Assembly (NCBI GenBank): GCA_964620535.1
Contig: CAZUHN010000098.1
Location: 1-16,984 of the forward strand
Length of the DNA: 16,984 nucleotides
Reading direction: 5' to 3'
DNA from: CAZUHN01 sp964620535
GTDB taxonomy: Bacteria > UBA8248
Below, one piece after another: positions 1-5,765 of the stretch. The number at the start of each line of letters is the position of its first letter. Position 1 is the stretch's first letter. Below the pieces are notes generated by a model. It was not told the DNA's origin. It saw only the letters and a program-made list of their open reading frames with translations, and searched no databases. A program made the position numbers and the translations under genes.

Positions 1-113
1 TAATTCGGTGGGGCCGCTGGAGGGATATTCGCATGGCCCAGCGGTATGTTGACGTGCATGGCGCCTCGAACGCCACACAAAACGCCACACTCGCCGATTC
101 TGCGGCGGTGTAG
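1..113 (+). CDS. Probable C-terminal tail of a tyrosine recombinase/integrase (partial, cut by the left edge)
   Basis: An open frame enters from the left edge and stops at TAG 111-113, giving about 36 residues. It contains DIRMAQRYVDVHG, which resembles the end of phage-type integrases, where a '...M.QRYAHL' segment carries the catalytic tyrosine nucleophile; here that would be the Tyr of QRYVDV. The tail SNATQNATL comes from two direct copies of AACGCCACAC at 69-78 and 81-90. The frame ends 45 bases before the 3' end of tRNA-Leu and points towards it, as integrases of tRNA-integrated islands commonly do. Only the last helix is visible, and the catalytic Arg and His residues lie outside the window, so this rests on a short motif plus context. 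It could also be a chance reading frame or a decayed remnant. Confidence 0.45.
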   Translation, partial: IRWGRWRDIRMAQRYVDVHGASNATQNATLADSAAV

Positions 114-158
114 CTTGCCTTCGCCCGCGCCCGAGAACCGCAAGCATTTGATTCTTAA

Positions 159-245
159 TGGTGCCGGAGAAGGGACTTGAACCCCCACGACCCGAAGGCC
201 ACTAGACCCTGAATCTAGCGCGTCTACCAATTCCGCCACTCCGGC
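159..245 (-). tRNA. tRNA-Leu (anticodon CAG), CCA encoded
   Basis: The minus strand folds as a complete long-variable-arm tRNA. The acceptor arm GCCGGAG pairs with CTCCGGC. The D loop contains AATTGGTAGA. The anticodon arm is CTAGA-TTCAGGG-TCTAG, giving anticodon CAG, which reads CUG leucine codons. A class II variable arm follows (TGGCCTTCGGGTCG), and the T arm contains GTTCAAGTC. The 3' CCA is genomically encoded at 159-161. A sigma70-like promoter sits just upstream at 263-292. The 3' half faces an integrase-like reading frame, so this tRNA may serve as an attachment site. No duplicate of its 3' end is visible inside the window. Confidence 0.96.
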
Positions 246-262
246 GGGAGGAAGCAAATCCG

Positions 263-292
263 TATATATGGAAGGGCGGTGGCCGTTGTCAA
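263..292 (-). promoter_or_regulatory. Sigma70-type promoter of tRNA-Leu
   Basis: On the minus strand a perfect TTGACA (287-292) is followed after 18 bases by TATATA (263-268). The predicted start lies about ten bases before the mature tRNA 5' end at 245. The strong -35 box and short leader fit a stable-RNA promoter. This is a prediction from hexamers only. Confidence 0.6.
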
Positions 293-315
293 GGTTGTGG
301 CCCGTCCTGTAGGTT
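286..315 (+). promoter_or_regulatory. Weak candidate promoter for the glutaredoxin-like/LysE pair
   Basis: On the plus strand TTGTCA (286-291) is followed after 18 bases by TAGGTT (310-315), a poor -10 match. It would give a leader of about 30 bases before the ATG at 352. Its -35 box overlaps that of the divergent tRNA promoter. Confidence 0.22.
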
Positions 316-351
316 ACGCTTTTCGCGACATTACCGAATGCGAGGCGAAGG

Positions 352-621
352 ATGGGCGGGAGCGGGAAATCGCCCGTGAGGCTTTTGCTGTACACCCGGG
401 GGCAATGCCCCCTCTGCGAGGAGGCCAAAGCCGAGGTGAGGACCCTTTTCGGAACCGATCTCCCGATAGAGGAAATCGACGTGGACGCCGATCCGCAACT
501 CGCCGAGAAGTACGGCGAGGAGGTTCCCGTCGGCTTCCTGGGAGGAGAAAAGGCCTTCAAATACCGCGTGGACCGAAGGCGTCTTCGGCGCCTCTACCGG
601 CAGGCGCTCCGGGAGAGCTGA
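352..621 (+). CDS. Glutaredoxin-like thiol-redox protein
   Basis: This 89-residue protein has a thioredoxin-fold signature of the small glutaredoxin-like family (Pfam Glrx-like, DUF836 type). The first strand LLLYTRGQCPLCEEA carries a CPLC redox-active pair at Cys19 and Cys22. The second strand is IEEIDVDADP, and EEVPV carries the cis-proline at Pro58 that borders the active site. Members are probably cytosolic and exchange thiols and disulfides; the substrate of this one is not visible. The ATG at 352 has GAGG six bases upstream. A GTG at 376 (GGGA eight bases upstream, product starting MRLLLYTR) is a plausible shorter start. The gene lies six bases before a LysE-type exporter, so the two are probably co-transcribed, although no functional link is known. 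Confidence 0.8.
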   Translation: MGGSGKSPVRLLLYTRGQCPLCEEAKAEVRTLFGTDLPIEEIDVDADPQLAEKYGEEVPVGFLGGEKAFKYRVDRRRLRRLYRQALRES

Positions 622-627
622 ACCCTC

Positions 628-1251
628 TTGGCACTCATCGTCTACTTCGGTTCGGTGGTCCTCATCTCCCTGTCGGGGGTGATGGCGCCGGGGCCGATCA
701 CCGCCCTCTCCCTCGCCCGCGGGCGGAAGGAGCCCTTCGCCGGTTTTTGGATCAACGTGGGTCACTCCGCCGTGGAGTTTCCTTTCATCCTCACCCTCTA
801 CGCGGGAATGGCCCCCTTCATCCGCCTCCCCGGATTTCAGCGCGGCGTATCCATTTTGGGCGGCCTTGTTCTCCTCTGTCTGGGGCGGGGCATGCTTCGG
901 CCAGCCGCCAAATTCGAGGGCGCGGCGCAGCGCGAAAAACTTTGGAACAGTCACATCCTCGCCGGAGTCGCTTTGACGCTCTTCAACCCCTATTGGTTCA
1001 TTTGGTGGTTCACCATCGGGGTCGGCCTGGTGGCCCGCGCCCGGGCCTTCGACGCTTTCTCCGTAGTGGCCCTCATGGGAGCCCTCCACGTGAGCTGCGA
1101 CCTCGTCTGGGGAACTTTTCTCTCTTGGACGGCGCACCGGAGTGAAAGGGTACTCCACCAGAAAAGCTGGCGGCGCATCGAACTGGGCTGCGGCGGGGTC
1201 CTGATCCTTTTCGGAGGGATCTTTCTCTACCAGGGGCTGTGGGGCGCTTGA
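628..1251 (+). CDS. LysE/RhtB-family membrane exporter
   Basis: This 207-residue protein is strongly hydrophobic, with about six membrane segments. It shows the LysE/RhtB signature in its first helix (GVMAPGPITALSLARGRK) and the FNPYWFIWWFTIG segment in the middle. The family exports amino acids and related small molecules across the inner membrane in exchange for protons; the substrate cannot be read from sequence. The start is TTG at 628, with GGGAG about ten bases upstream. It follows the glutaredoxin-like gene with a six-base gap. Its TGA ends one base before the end of the converging ribF gene, leaving no room for a dedicated terminator. Length is normal for the family. Confidence 0.85.
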   Translation: MALIVYFGSVVLISLSGVMAPGPITALSLARGRKEPFAGFWINVGHSAVEFPFILTLYAGMAPFIRLPGFQRGVSILGGLVLLCLGRGMLRPAAKFEGAAQREKLWNSHILAGVALTLFNPYWFIWWFTIGVGLVARARAFDAFSVVALMGALHVSCDLVWGTFLSWTAHRSERVLHQKSWRRIELGCGGVLILFGGIFLYQGLWGA

Positions 1252-1252
1252 G

Positions 1253-2200
1253 TCAACCGGGGTTCGACTCCGGCTCGAGGCGCCGCCTCCCCTCTTCCAC
1301 ATCGACCCGGATCTGGGCGAGGAGGGCTTCGGGAGACAGAAACTTCCTCTCTTCCCGCAGGCGGGAGACGAACTCCACCCGCAACTTCCGCCCGTAGAGG
1401 TCGCCACCACCCTCCAGTAAATGGGCCTCCACCGTCAAGCCATTCCCGCCAAAGGTGGGCCGATCCCCGATGTTCGTCACCGCCGGAAGCCGCCGGCCTT
1501 CCTTTCCGTCAAGCTGCGCCCAGCAGGCGTAAACACCTTTCGCCGGAACGAGGATGGGAGGATAGTCGAGGTTGGCCGTTGGGATCCCGATTTTCCGTCC
1601 CCGCCCTTCCCCTCGAACGACCTCCCCTTCCAGCAGGTGGCACCGTCCAAGCAGCTTCGCAGCCTCTTCGACCATTCCTTCTCCCAACCGCCTGCGGATA
1701 TCCGAGCTACTCACCCGCTCGTCTCCGAAAAATTGCGGCTCGATGATCCGGACCTCGAATACCCTCTGCGCGCCCGCCTCCTGGAGAAGGTTTACATCCC
1801 CGGCCCGACCCTTTCCGAAGCGGAAGTTGTACCCCACCACCACGACCTCCGCCCGGGCGCCTTTGCGGACGATCCGGTGGATGAATTCCTCCGCGGCCAT
1901 TCCGGCAAGCTCCCGGGTGAAGGGTTGAACGACGGCGGCGTCCACCTCGCACTCCTCCAAGCGGGCGAGCTTTTCCTCGAGAGTGGTCATGAAGGAAGGA
2001 CAACGCTCAGGCGCGACAACGGAGAGCGGGTGCGGCTCAAAGGTGAGGACGGCGCACCGTCCTCCCCGCCGATCCGCCTCCTCGCGAATTAGGCGGCATA
2101 TCTGCCGATGGGCGAGATGCACCCCGTCGAAATTCCCGATTGTCAGAACGGCCGGATGGCGGCCCGGGAGAATGGATTCAACGCCTCTGCAAACATCCAC
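1253..2200 (-). CDS. ribF: Bifunctional riboflavin kinase / FAD synthetase
   Basis: This enzyme phosphorylates riboflavin to FMN and adenylates FMN to FAD in the cytosol. From the chosen start the protein has 315 residues. The N-terminal nucleotidyltransferase domain shows GNFDGVHLAH (residues 22-31), FEPHP (54-58), GYNFRFGKGR (123-132) and SSSDIRRRL (164-172). The C-terminal riboflavin kinase domain shows GIPTANLDY with the PTAN motif (207-210), then GVYACW and the segment around TNIGDRPTF. The HxGH position reads HLAH, with Ala in place of the usual Gly. I chose the GTG at 2200 because TAGAGGTG ends eight bases before it and the length fits the family. An upstream ATG at 2269 would add 23 residues without similarity. 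No FMN riboswitch is seen upstream. Confidence 0.93.
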   Translation of the reverse strand: MDVCRGVESILPGRHPAVLTIGNFDGVHLAHRQICRLIREEADRRGGRCAVLTFEPHPLSVVAPERCPSFMTTLEEKLARLEECEVDAAVVQPFTRELAGMAAEEFIHRIVRKGARAEVVVVGYNFRFGKGRAGDVNLLQEAGAQRVFEVRIIEPQFFGDERVSSSDIRRRLGEGMVEEAAKLLGRCHLLEGEVVRGEGRGRKIGIPTANLDYPPILVPAKGVYACWAQLDGKEGRRLPAVTNIGDRPTFGGNGLTVEAHLLEGGGDLYGRKLRVEFVSRLREERKFLSPEALLAQIRVDVEEGRRRLEPESNPG

Positions 2201-2300
2201 TGGCTGTACACCTCTAAACAAACCGTTAGAATGGCGAGAGGGGATTCTTTGCGCGGCCCCCAGGAGCAAGCTTATTATCTATCAGACAAGGCCGCCCGGC

Positions 2301-2319
2301 CGCAACGGAATTCGTTGCG
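2301..2319. repeat. Short perfect inverted repeat in the ribF/tolC-like intergenic region
   Basis: CGCAACG and CGTTGCG form 7-base arms around GAATT, between the divergent ribF and TolC-like genes and about 20 bases upstream of the predicted -35 box at 2338. It lacks a T-run, so it does not look like a terminator. It could be an operator or simply a chance palindrome. The remaining bases from 2201 to 2466 hold the promoter listed next and the ribF leader, in which I could not place a convincing promoter. Confidence 0.3.
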
Positions 2320-2337
2320 CATTCCTCTTCCTTGGGA

Positions 2338-2366
2338 TTACCATACCGGGACAATTCGCCTATATT
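2338..2366 (+). promoter_or_regulatory. Sigma70-type promoter for the TolC-like/ruvX/mltG operon
   Basis: TTACCA (2338-2343), a 17-base spacer and TATATT (2361-2366) match the consensus at 4 of 6 and 5 of 6 positions. The predicted transcript start is near 2373, about 95 bases before the first start codon. This is hexamer evidence only. Confidence 0.45.
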
Positions 2367-2466
2367 GTGTGAAATGCGGAACCTCCTTCGTCTAATCCGA
2401 AGGGAGTTTAGTGTCAGCGGGCGGCGACGGAAAATCCCGCCCCGGCTTACTTTTTGGCCCAAATAG

Positions 2467-4095
2467 ATGAAAGCAGCCTTTATGAAACCGATTATTTCGC
2501 CGAAACTGTTTGTTCCTTTTTGCCTCTCCCTGTGGATGGCGCTGTCCTCGGGTCCGCGCCAAGTCGTTGCCGCCGCCCCCGAAACCTCGGTCCCAACGCT
2601 CTACTTCACCCGGCCAAGCGGGGAGGTCCCGCCGCCGGGTGTGGAGGGGCCTCGGCTGCGCCTTTCCGTCCGCGAAGCCGTGAGCCTGGCCCTCGCCCGC
2701 AACTTCGACATCACCATCGAGGCCTTCACCCCCAACATCCACGAAAGAGACCTCATTCGGGAAGAAGCCGATTTCGATCCGACGATCATCTCGTCCTTCG
2801 AGACCCAGAAGTCCGAACTTGATACAGCGAGCGACCTGACCACCGGGGGGCAGCAGCAGGTAACGAGCCGGCAGGTGGCTAGCATCGGCCTGGCGAAAAA
2901 AACCATCACCGGCGCCGACCTTTCGCTCGCCTTCGAGAGTGTCCGCCTGTCCTCCAACTCGAGATTCAACCAGTTCGATCCGAGCCACAAAACCGCCCTC
3001 ACCTTCACTATCACACAACCTCTCCTCAAAAACTTCGGAATCGACCTGAACAAAACGGATATCCGCGTCGCCACCGCCAATCGAGATCAGGCCCTCAAAA
3101 ATTACGAAACGAGAGTGCTCCAGGTGGTGGACCAGGTGGAACAGACTTATTGGGACCTCGTATTCGCCACCGCCGATCTTGATTTCCGGAAAAAGTCCCT
3201 CGACCTTGCAAAGGATCTCCTGCGCCGGAACCGTATCCAGGTAGAGGTCGGAACCCTCGCCCCCATCGAAATCCTGGAGGCGGAGGCAACCGTCGCACAG
3301 CGGGAAGAAAATGTGATCATCGGCGAGCGGAACGTGAAGGACCGCGAAGACGCACTGAAGCTCATCCTCAACATCACGGATAATGTGCCCTCCTGGAGGC
3401 TCGCCATCAGCCCGACCGAAAAGGCGACCTTCCTCCCGATCCGCCTCGATGAAATGCAGATGACCCTCGACGCCTTGCGGAGAAGGGCAGATATCGAGCG
3501 CGCCCGCATTGAGGTAGATAAACAGGAACTTCTCCTCAAAAGGGCGCGCCAGAATCTTCTCCCCCAACTCGACCTTTCTGCGAGTGCTTCGAGCAACCCC
3601 ACGCAGAACAACTTGACCAACTCCCTGGATCGGCTTTCATCGAACAAGAGCTATTCGGTTTCCGGCGCGCTCAACTTCCGGATTCCGCTCGGCAACCGCC
3701 AGGCGAAATCCGACCTCGAGCGGGCCCGCCTCCAGACCCTCCAGTCCCTCGCCTCCTTCAACCAGCTCGAGCAGTCGATCATCGAAGAGGTGCGCCGTGC
3801 TATCCGCCGCAACCGCACCGACCAAAAACGCATCGACGCCAGCCGAATCTCCCGGCGTCTGGCTGAAGAGCGGCTTGCCGCACAGGAGAAAAAATTCCGC
3901 GTGGGCCTGTCGACGAGCCGTGACATCCTCGAGGACCAGGAAAGCCTCGCCAATGCCCTCACCAACGAAACCCAAGCCCTCGTCGACTACAACAAGAGCC
4001 TGGCGACGCTGGGCCGCGTGTCCTACTCGAGCTTCGAGCGACTACGCATCCGCCTGGAGGACCCCCGCAACCGGGCACCGGAGCCCAAACCTTGA
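2467..4095 (+). CDS. TolC-family outer-membrane efflux/secretion channel protein
   Basis: This 542-residue protein has an N-terminal signal peptide (hydrophobic core FVPFCLSLWMALSS, likely cleavage near residue 36 after VVAA). Two outer-membrane efflux protein (OEP) repeats follow, at about 65-290 and 320-520. Typical marks are LSVREAVSLALARNFDI at the start of the mature domain, TITQPLLKNFGID, and long helices such as VDQVEQTYWDLVFATADLDF. TolC homologues form trimeric channels joining the outer membrane to a periplasmic helical barrel for efflux or type I secretion. No inner-membrane pump or adaptor gene is adjacent, so the partner is unknown. ATG 2467 lacks a clear ribosome-binding site, and ATG 2482 is an alternative that keeps the signal peptide. 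The last four bases (TTGA) overlap the ruvX start. Confidence 0.87.
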   Translation: MKAAFMKPIISPKLFVPFCLSLWMALSSGPRQVVAAAPETSVPTLYFTRPSGEVPPPGVEGPRLRLSVREAVSLALARNFDITIEAFTPNIHERDLIREEADFDPTIISSFETQKSELDTASDLTTGGQQQVTSRQVASIGLAKKTITGADLSLAFESVRLSSNSRFNQFDPSHKTALTFTITQPLLKNFGIDLNKTDIRVATANRDQALKNYETRVLQVVDQVEQTYWDLVFATADLDFRKKSLDLAKDLLRRNRIQVEVGTLAPIEILEAEATVAQREENVIIGERNVKDREDALKLILNITDNVPSWRLAISPTEKATFLPIRLDEMQMTLDALRRRADIERARIEVDKQELLLKRARQNLLPQLDLSASASSNPTQNNLTNSLDRLSSNKSYSVSGALNFRIPLGNRQAKSDLERARLQTLQSLASFNQLEQSIIEEVRRAIRRNRTDQKRIDASRISRRLAEERLAAQEKKFRVGLSTSRDILEDQESLANALTNETQALVDYNKSLATLGRVSYSSFERLRIRLEDPRNRAPEPKP

Positions 4096-4532
4096 CGGAA
4101 GAGCGAGTTTTGGGGGTGGATTACGGAGAAAAATGGGTGGGGCTCTCCCTGAGCGATCCACTCGGCTTCACCGCCCAGCCTCTGGTGAGCCTTCCGAGAA
4201 AGAACGACGGGCAAATCGCTTCCGAGCTGGAGAACATCGCCCGCGAGCACGAAGTAAAACGATTGGTCGTGGGTCTGCCCCTCAAGCTCTCGGGAGCCGA
4301 CTCCGCCCGCACCCGGCGAACGCGCCTGTTCATCAAGCATCTTCGCCGCCACCTCAAAATGCCGGTGGAAAAATGGGACGAGCGCTTGAGCACCACGGAG
4401 GCTGAGCGCGCCTTGCGCGATATGGCGCTCTCCAGCCAGCGGCGCAAAGCCATGCGGGATGTCACCGCTGCCCAGATCATCCTCCAGGGCTACTTGGATC
4501 GGCGCCGTATCGAGTCGCCGGAACCGGCATGA
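4092..4532 (+). CDS. ruvX: YqgF/RuvX-type putative pre-16S rRNA nuclease / Holliday junction resolvase
   Basis: This 146-residue RNase H-fold protein has the family motifs in order: GVDYGEKWVGLSLSD with Asp10, VVGLPLKLSG (59-68), DERLSTTEA (96-104), and DVTAAQIILQGYLD with Asp123. Bacterial members are linked to 5' maturation of 16S rRNA and were earlier proposed as Holliday junction resolvases. The start is TTG at 4092, overlapping the TGA of the TolC-like gene, which suggests translational coupling. The end overlaps the mltG ATG by four bases (ATGA). Length is normal for the family. Confidence 0.9.
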   Translation: MTEERVLGVDYGEKWVGLSLSDPLGFTAQPLVSLPRKNDGQIASELENIAREHEVKRLVVGLPLKLSGADSARTRRTRLFIKHLRRHLKMPVEKWDERLSTTEAERALRDMALSSQRRKAMRDVTAAQIILQGYLDRRRIESPEPA

Positions 4533-5626
4533 GCCCGGAAACGTCTCCTCCTCCGGACGTTCCCGCAAACAAGCCGAAAGCATCCCCCCCCCGCACCAAG
4601 TTCTACCGGCTTGCCCTGGCCAGCCTCCTCATCCTCTTCCTGGGGGCCGCGGGCGGCTATCTCTATTTGGAGCGTGAATTCGCTACTCCTGCCGAGGAGG
4701 GCGAGGCCACTCCTGTTCTCCTCCAAGTGCGCCCCGGGATGGGTTTGGAGCGGATTGCGCACGCCCTTTGGGAAAAAAACTTAATCAAAAAACCTACCCT
4801 TTTCATCTACCAGGTTCGCCTCCGAGGCGGGGCAAAACGCCTTCACGCGGGCTATTACGCATTCCGCCCCTCGATGTCCCCCCGCGAGATTTACCGAGAC
4901 ATCGTCGAAGGGCGAAGGGTCGAACGCACCATCACCATCCCGGAGGGGTACAACCTGCGGGAGCTGGCGCACGTCATTGAAGATTCCGGCCTCGCCGAAT
5001 ACGGCGAGATCATCGCCCTGGCGCACACTGCCGAGTTCCTCTCCACCCTCCGGGTTGGGGCCTCCTCGGCCGAAGGCTATCTCTTCCCGGACACCTACCG
5101 CTTCCCTCTAGGGATGCCGGCCCGTAAGATTTTGAAAATCCTGGTGGATACGTTGAAACGCAAACTCGACGACAAACTTCGCCGCCGGGCGGCCGAGCTC
5201 GGCTTCACCATCCACGAAGTGCTCACCCTCGCCTCCATCGTGGAGAAGGAAACCTCCCTCGACGGGGAGCGCCCCCTCATCGCATCCGTGTTCCTGAACC
5301 GGCTGCGCCGAAACATGCGCCTTCAGAGCGACCCCACCGTCATCTACGCCCTCCCGAATTTCGACGGGAACCTTCGCAAGCGCGACCTCTCCTACGATTC
5401 TCCCTACAATACTTACCTCTACAAAGGGCTCCCGCCGACCCCCATCACCAGCCCCGGGCTCGCCTCCATCCGCGCCGTTCTCTACCCGGCAGACCAGAAC
5501 TACCTCTACTTCGTTGCAACCCAGGAAGGCGGCCATAAATTCTCGCGTACCTACCAGGAACACCGGGCCGCCGTGGCCCGCTACCAACTGAATCGGAAAG
5601 GAAAGGTTGACCCAAAATCCCCCTAA
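4529..5626 (+). CDS. mltG: Endolytic murein transglycosylase MltG
   Basis: This 365-residue protein begins with a short proline-rich cytoplasmic stretch, then one membrane helix (residues 28-46, LALASLLILFLGAAGGYLYL) and a periplasmic YceG/MltG domain. A LysM-like part lies at about 63-140. The catalytic part contains EGYLFPDTYRFP (182-193) and ASIVEKET with the probable catalytic glutamate at 239, followed by LQSDPTVIYAL and the C-terminal segment around SPYNTYLYKGLPPTPI. The enzyme cleaves nascent glycan strands and ends their elongation. The ATG overlaps the ruvX stop. The pairing of ruvX with mltG is a recurring bacterial arrangement. The sequence is complete, with no missing key residue. 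Confidence 0.92.
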   Translation: MSPETSPPPDVPANKPKASPPRTKFYRLALASLLILFLGAAGGYLYLEREFATPAEEGEATPVLLQVRPGMGLERIAHALWEKNLIKKPTLFIYQVRLRGGAKRLHAGYYAFRPSMSPREIYRDIVEGRRVERTITIPEGYNLRELAHVIEDSGLAEYGEIIALAHTAEFLSTLRVGASSAEGYLFPDTYRFPLGMPARKILKILVDTLKRKLDDKLRRRAAELGFTIHEVLTLASIVEKETSLDGERPLIASVFLNRLRRNMRLQSDPTVIYALPNFDGNLRKRDLSYDSPYNTYLYKGLPPTPITSPGLASIRAVLYPADQNYLYFVATQEGGHKFSRTYQEHRAAVARYQLNRKGKVDPKSP

Positions 5627-5635
5627 TGGCATGAT
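5607..5635 (+). promoter_or_regulatory. Candidate promoter for the receiver-domain gene
   Basis: TTGACC (5607-5612), a 17-base spacer and CATGAT (5630-5635) overlap the end of mltG. The predicted leader is about 120 bases and contains two short hairpins: CCCTT/AAGGG at 5654-5668 and TTCTGG/CCAGAA at 5698-5716. Neither hairpin is followed by a T-run. The evidence is hexamer match plus the 139-base gap in an otherwise tightly packed gene run. Confidence 0.35.
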
Positions 5636-5765
5636 TTATCAATTAATAATCGCCCCTTGGCGAAAGGGATACTGGAGAAAACCCTGCTCGACCCCACTTC
5701 TGGCTCTCGCCCAGAAATGACAAAACCTGGCAAGCCACCCTTCGCCCGGGCGGAGCGTTGAGTCT

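Noticed and set aside
279..1145. Plus-strand frame of 288 codons over the glutaredoxin-like and LysE-type genes
   Set aside because: Its product is Arg/Pro/Gly-rich with no domain, and it overlaps two recognisable genes in another frame.
331..1410. Minus-strand frame of 359 codons opposite the same genes
   Set aside because: Low-complexity antisense frame with no recognisable motif; typical of GC-rich coding DNA.
1421..2092. Plus-strand frame of 223 codons antisense to ribF
   Set aside because: ribF motifs are unambiguous on the other strand; this product has no recognisable family features.
2201..2466. Possible FMN riboswitch upstream of ribF
   Set aside because: I could not find the conserved FMN-aptamer segments on the minus strand, and the leader to GTG 2200 is short.
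2392..3567. Minus-strand frame of 391 codons opposite the TolC-like gene
   Set aside because: Shadow of a well-supported gene; no motif or ribosome-binding site supports it.
5651..5716. Rho-independent terminator between mltG and the receiver-like gene
   Set aside because: The two hairpins have only 5-6 base stems and no following T-run.
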